Below are positions 61,859 to 64,000 of a DNA stretch of 64,000 bases, one piece after another. The stretch's first letter is position 1. The number at the start of each line of letters is the position of its first letter. Where the stretch lies: NCBI GenBank assembly GCA_045599585.1, contig JAZRWH010000069.1, positions 25,481-89,480 of the forward strand. The letters run 5' to 3'. This stretch comes from RGIG464 sp045599585. GTDB taxonomy: Bacteria; Myxococcota_A; Bradymonadia; UBA4248. The translations under genes were made by a program, and so were the position numbers. A model generated the notes under the pieces. The model had not been told where the DNA came from. It saw only the letters and a list, made by a program, of their open reading frames with translations, and did no database searches.

Positions 61859-64000
61859 ATGAAGCGAAGAAAAGGCTGTAGTCGAAGCATCGGCAAGCGA
61901 TTGTCCGTGCTTCCCATTTTAGTGGCGCTCACTGCCACTGGAATGGCAGGATGTCAGTGGGAAGATGATGTATATGATACTTATACGGGTGATGATAAAG
62001 TACACGCCTGCCCTGAGAATAATCCAGATGCTAAATTAACATATATTCTATTTGATGATGCCAAAAATATAAGATGTACAGAAACAGAGTGCACTAATTG
62101 TGATGATGAACAAACATCAAAGTGTAAAAAATATCAAAAAGATGCATTTAAAGCTGGTATCTGTCCAACAGATTACCCAAAATGTGAAGAAAAAGAAACG
62201 GGCTCGTTTTGTTACTCGTTTAGTGGGTGCCAAACAGGGCAAACAGATTGTAATGGAGAATGTCTTGATTTCTCAAAATTACACTTACAAGATTGTACAA
62301 CTTGTGCTGCGCAGTACTGTGATATTGACGGCAATAAGTCAAATGGCTGTGAAGGAAGCTATTCTATCTTAAAAGTTACTGCTTGTACAGATAATGAACT
62401 GACTTGTACTCCAAATTACAAGAATTGTGATGGCAATCCGGCGAATGGTTGTGAAATAAATATCGACACCGATAATGAGAATTGTGGAGAATGTGGCAAG
62501 GTTTGCCCGAGTGGTCAAGTTTGCTCTAGTGGTGATTGTAAAGACAGTTGTGCAGAAGGTAAAACCGCTTGTAATGGTCAATGTCTTGATCTGGCTTTAT
62601 CACATTTAGAGAGTTGTACGTCTTGTGTCGCTGAGTTTTGTAATACTGATGGAAATATAGCAAATGGTTGTGAAGCAAGCCTTGCAACATTGAATGCAGT
62701 ATCTTGTGAAAATACACAATTAACTTGCAAAGCCGGTTATGATAATTGCGATGGAAATATAGCAAATGGTTGTGAAGTAAATAGTAATAGTGATAATGCC
62801 AACGGCGGAGCATGTTCTACATCGACATTAAGTAAAGCTTGTGCCAGCGGTAAAGTTTGCTCTAATGGTGATTGTAAAGACAGTTGTGCAGAAGGTAAAA
62901 CCGCTTGTAATGGTCAATGTCTTGATCTGGCTGCATTACATTTAGAGAGTTGTACGTCTTGTGTCGCTGAGTATTGTGATACTGATGGAAATATAGCAAA
63001 TGGTTGTGAATCAAGTCTAGCAACTCTAAATGCTGTAGAGTGTTTAGAACACGTCCTTACTTGTAAGGCGGGATATGCCGATTGCGATGGAATTGTAGCA
63101 AATGGTTGTGAAGTAAATACTAATAGTGATAATGCCAATTGTGGTTCTTGTTCGACCGCTACATCAAGTAAAGCTTGTGCCAGTGGCAAATTGTGCTCTG
63201 AAGGCCAGTGTAAAGACAGTTGTGCAGAAGGTAAAACAGCCTGCAATGGTCAATGCCTTGATTTGGTTGCTTTACATTTAAATAGTTGTACAACGTGTGC
63301 TTCAGGTTATTGTGATACTGATGGAAATAAATCGAATGGCTGTGAATCAAGTCTTGCAACATTAAATGCAACAGTATGTACGGATAAAACATTAACTTGT
63401 AAAGCAGGTTATGCAAACTGTGATGGTAGTATTGCTAATGGTTGTGAAGTAAATATTAAGAGTGATAATGCCAACTGTGGTTCATGTTCGACCGCTACAT
63501 CGAGTAAAGCCTGTGCCAGCGGTAAGTTATGCTCAGAGGGTCAATGCAAGGACAGTTGTGCAGAAGGTAAGACAGCTTGCAATGGTCAATGTCTTGATCT
63601 GGCTGCTTTGCATTTAAGCAGTTGTGCAACGTGTGCTTCAGGTTATTGTGATACTGATGGAAATAAATCAAATGGTTGTGAATCAAGTCTCGCAACATTA
63701 AATGCAACGGCATGTACGGATAAAGCATTAACTTGCAAAGCAGGTTATGCAAACTGTGATGGTAGTATTGCCAATGGTTGTGAGGTAAATACTAATAGTG
63801 ATAATGCCAATTGTGGCTCATGTTCGACCGCTACATCGAGTAAAGCCTGTGCAAGCGGCAAGTTATGTTCAGAAGGTCAATGTAAGGATAGTTGTGCCGA
63901 AGGTAAGACAGCTTGCAATGGTCAATGTCTTGATCTTGCTGCTTTGCATTTAAGTAGCTGTTCTACATGTGCTGTCGGTTATTGTGATACTGATGGAAAT
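61859..64000 (+). CDS. giant Cys-rich repeat lipoprotein (3' end outside window)
   Basis: The frame is open from the ATG at 61859 (GGAGG 5 nt upstream) to the window end, 714 codons. The leader with basic MKRRKGCSRS and hydrophobic LPILVALTATGM ends in MAGC, a lipobox (Cys32). After a ~90-residue unique part come Cys-rich units: a degenerate first unit, then at least four units of 112 residues, each with DSCAEGKTACNGQCLDL, C-x-x-C, YCDTDGN, NGCESSLATLNA, LTCKAGY and NCGSCSTATSSKAC. About 14 Cys per unit. Likely a rigid, disulphide-bonded surface protein (adhesin or stalk). AT-richer than neighbours. Family known from Bradymonadota/myxobacterial genomes only in general terms. Confidence 0.85.
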   Translation, partial: MKRRKGCSRSIGKRLSVLPILVALTATGMAGCQWEDDVYDTYTGDDKVHACPENNPDAKLTYILFDDAKNIRCTETECTNCDDEQTSKCKKYQKDAFKAGICPTDYPKCEEKETGSFCYSFSGCQTGQTDCNGECLDFSKLHLQDCTTCAAQYCDIDGNKSNGCEGSYSILKVTACTDNELTCTPNYKNCDGNPANGCEINIDTDNENCGECGKVCPSGQVCSSGDCKDSCAEGKTACNGQCLDLALSHLESCTSCVAEFCNTDGNIANGCEASLATLNAVSCENTQLTCKAGYDNCDGNIANGCEVNSNSDNANGGACSTSTLSKACASGKVCSNGDCKDSCAEGKTACNGQCLDLAALHLESCTSCVAEYCDTDGNIANGCESSLATLNAVECLEHVLTCKAGYADCDGIVANGCEVNTNSDNANCGSCSTATSSKACASGKLCSEGQCKDSCAEGKTACNGQCLDLVALHLNSCTTCASGYCDTDGNKSNGCESSLATLNATVCTDKTLTCKAGYANCDGSIANGCEVNIKSDNANCGSCSTATSSKACASGKLCSEGQCKDSCAEGKTACNGQCLDLAALHLSSCATCASGYCDTDGNKSNGCESSLATLNATACTDKALTCKAGYANCDGSIANGCEVNTNSDNANCGSCSTATSSKACASGKLCSEGQCKDSCAEGKTACNGQCLDLAALHLSSCSTCAVGYCDTDGN
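62543..64000 (+). repeat. 336-bp in-frame tandem repeat
   Basis: The GACAGTTGTGC-type landmark recurs at 62543, 62879, 63215, 63551 and 63887: exactly 336 bp each time. Later copies are more alike than earlier ones. Confidence 0.9.

Overview
The window looks like chromosomal DNA from a Myxococcota/Bradymonadota-type (former Deltaproteobacteria) bacterium. This is inferred from the gene set, not proven. The signs are two Hanks-type Ser/Thr kinases (one fused to an AAA ATPase and a long helical-repeat region), a PilZ-like domain with a long acidic tail, many Cys-rich or hypothetical lipoproteins, an OmpA protein with thrombospondin-type-3 calcium repeats, and a giant lipoprotein built of 112-residue Cys-rich repeats. 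Housekeeping genes are murA, rnc, an EF-G family gene, two initiator tRNAs and a recD-like helicase. Base composition is mixed: a moderate-GC backbone with AT-rich patches at the defence genes.

Layout. 1-1338 is the 3' part of an MmeI-like restriction/methylation protein, followed by a cluster of hairpin repeats. 1765-8210 holds envelope genes: a lipoprotein, a secreted protein, a DUF4398-type lipoprotein, an OmpA/TSP3 lipoprotein and a probable beta-barrel. 8320-13831 holds a kinase-AAA-repeat regulator, a zinc-ribbon miniprotein and an amidase-like protein. 14183-19885 holds a lipoprotein, tandem tRNA-fMet genes, an unknown protein, a lipoprotein, a lone receiver, RNase III and a second kinase. 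19991-25621 holds a coiled-coil/acidic protein (minus strand), a P-loop protein, MurA and a Cys-rich lipoprotein. 26304-34181 (minus strand) holds an Hsp70-PilZ-type operon and an EF-G paralogue. 34476-52160 is an accessory/defence island: two AAA-ATPase/PD-(D/E)XK paralogues, a PLD-nuclease/helicase with an Eco57I-type methylase, an anti-phage dCTP deaminase, a Fic protein, gene remnants and several simple-sequence tracts. 52413-57599 holds a hexapeptide transferase, a DUF368 (PopT-like) transporter, RecD and a TatD-family hydrolase. 57600-58932 is repeat-only DNA. 58933-61329 is a GT51 glycosyltransferase behind a large periplasmic domain, and 61859 to the window end is the repeat lipoprotein.

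The most unusual signal is non-coding. More than twenty intergenic hairpins share one architecture and almost no sequence: outer stem, one unpaired G, a TAT...ATA step opening a second stem, a 2-7 nt loop, then back (or the reverse complement, with an unpaired C). Stem sequences differ between copies but stay paired, including G.T-compatible changes. A longer form sits a few bases after the stop codons of the Fic and AAA-nuclease genes and of their truncated remnants. I propose these are structure-recognised elements (terminators, REP-like units or single-strand recombination sites). The window contains no integrase or transposase that could be assigned to them. Other leads are a 109-bp MITE-like element with a perfect 9-bp target duplication, a (AT)5 tract that puts a small gene out of frame by exactly one dinucleotide, G10/G9/C9 tracts in or beside genes, a MurA with Asp at the fosfomycin-target Cys, and an EF-G paralogue lacking the catalytic His.

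All calls come from reading the sequence. No database search, structure prediction or statistical test was run.
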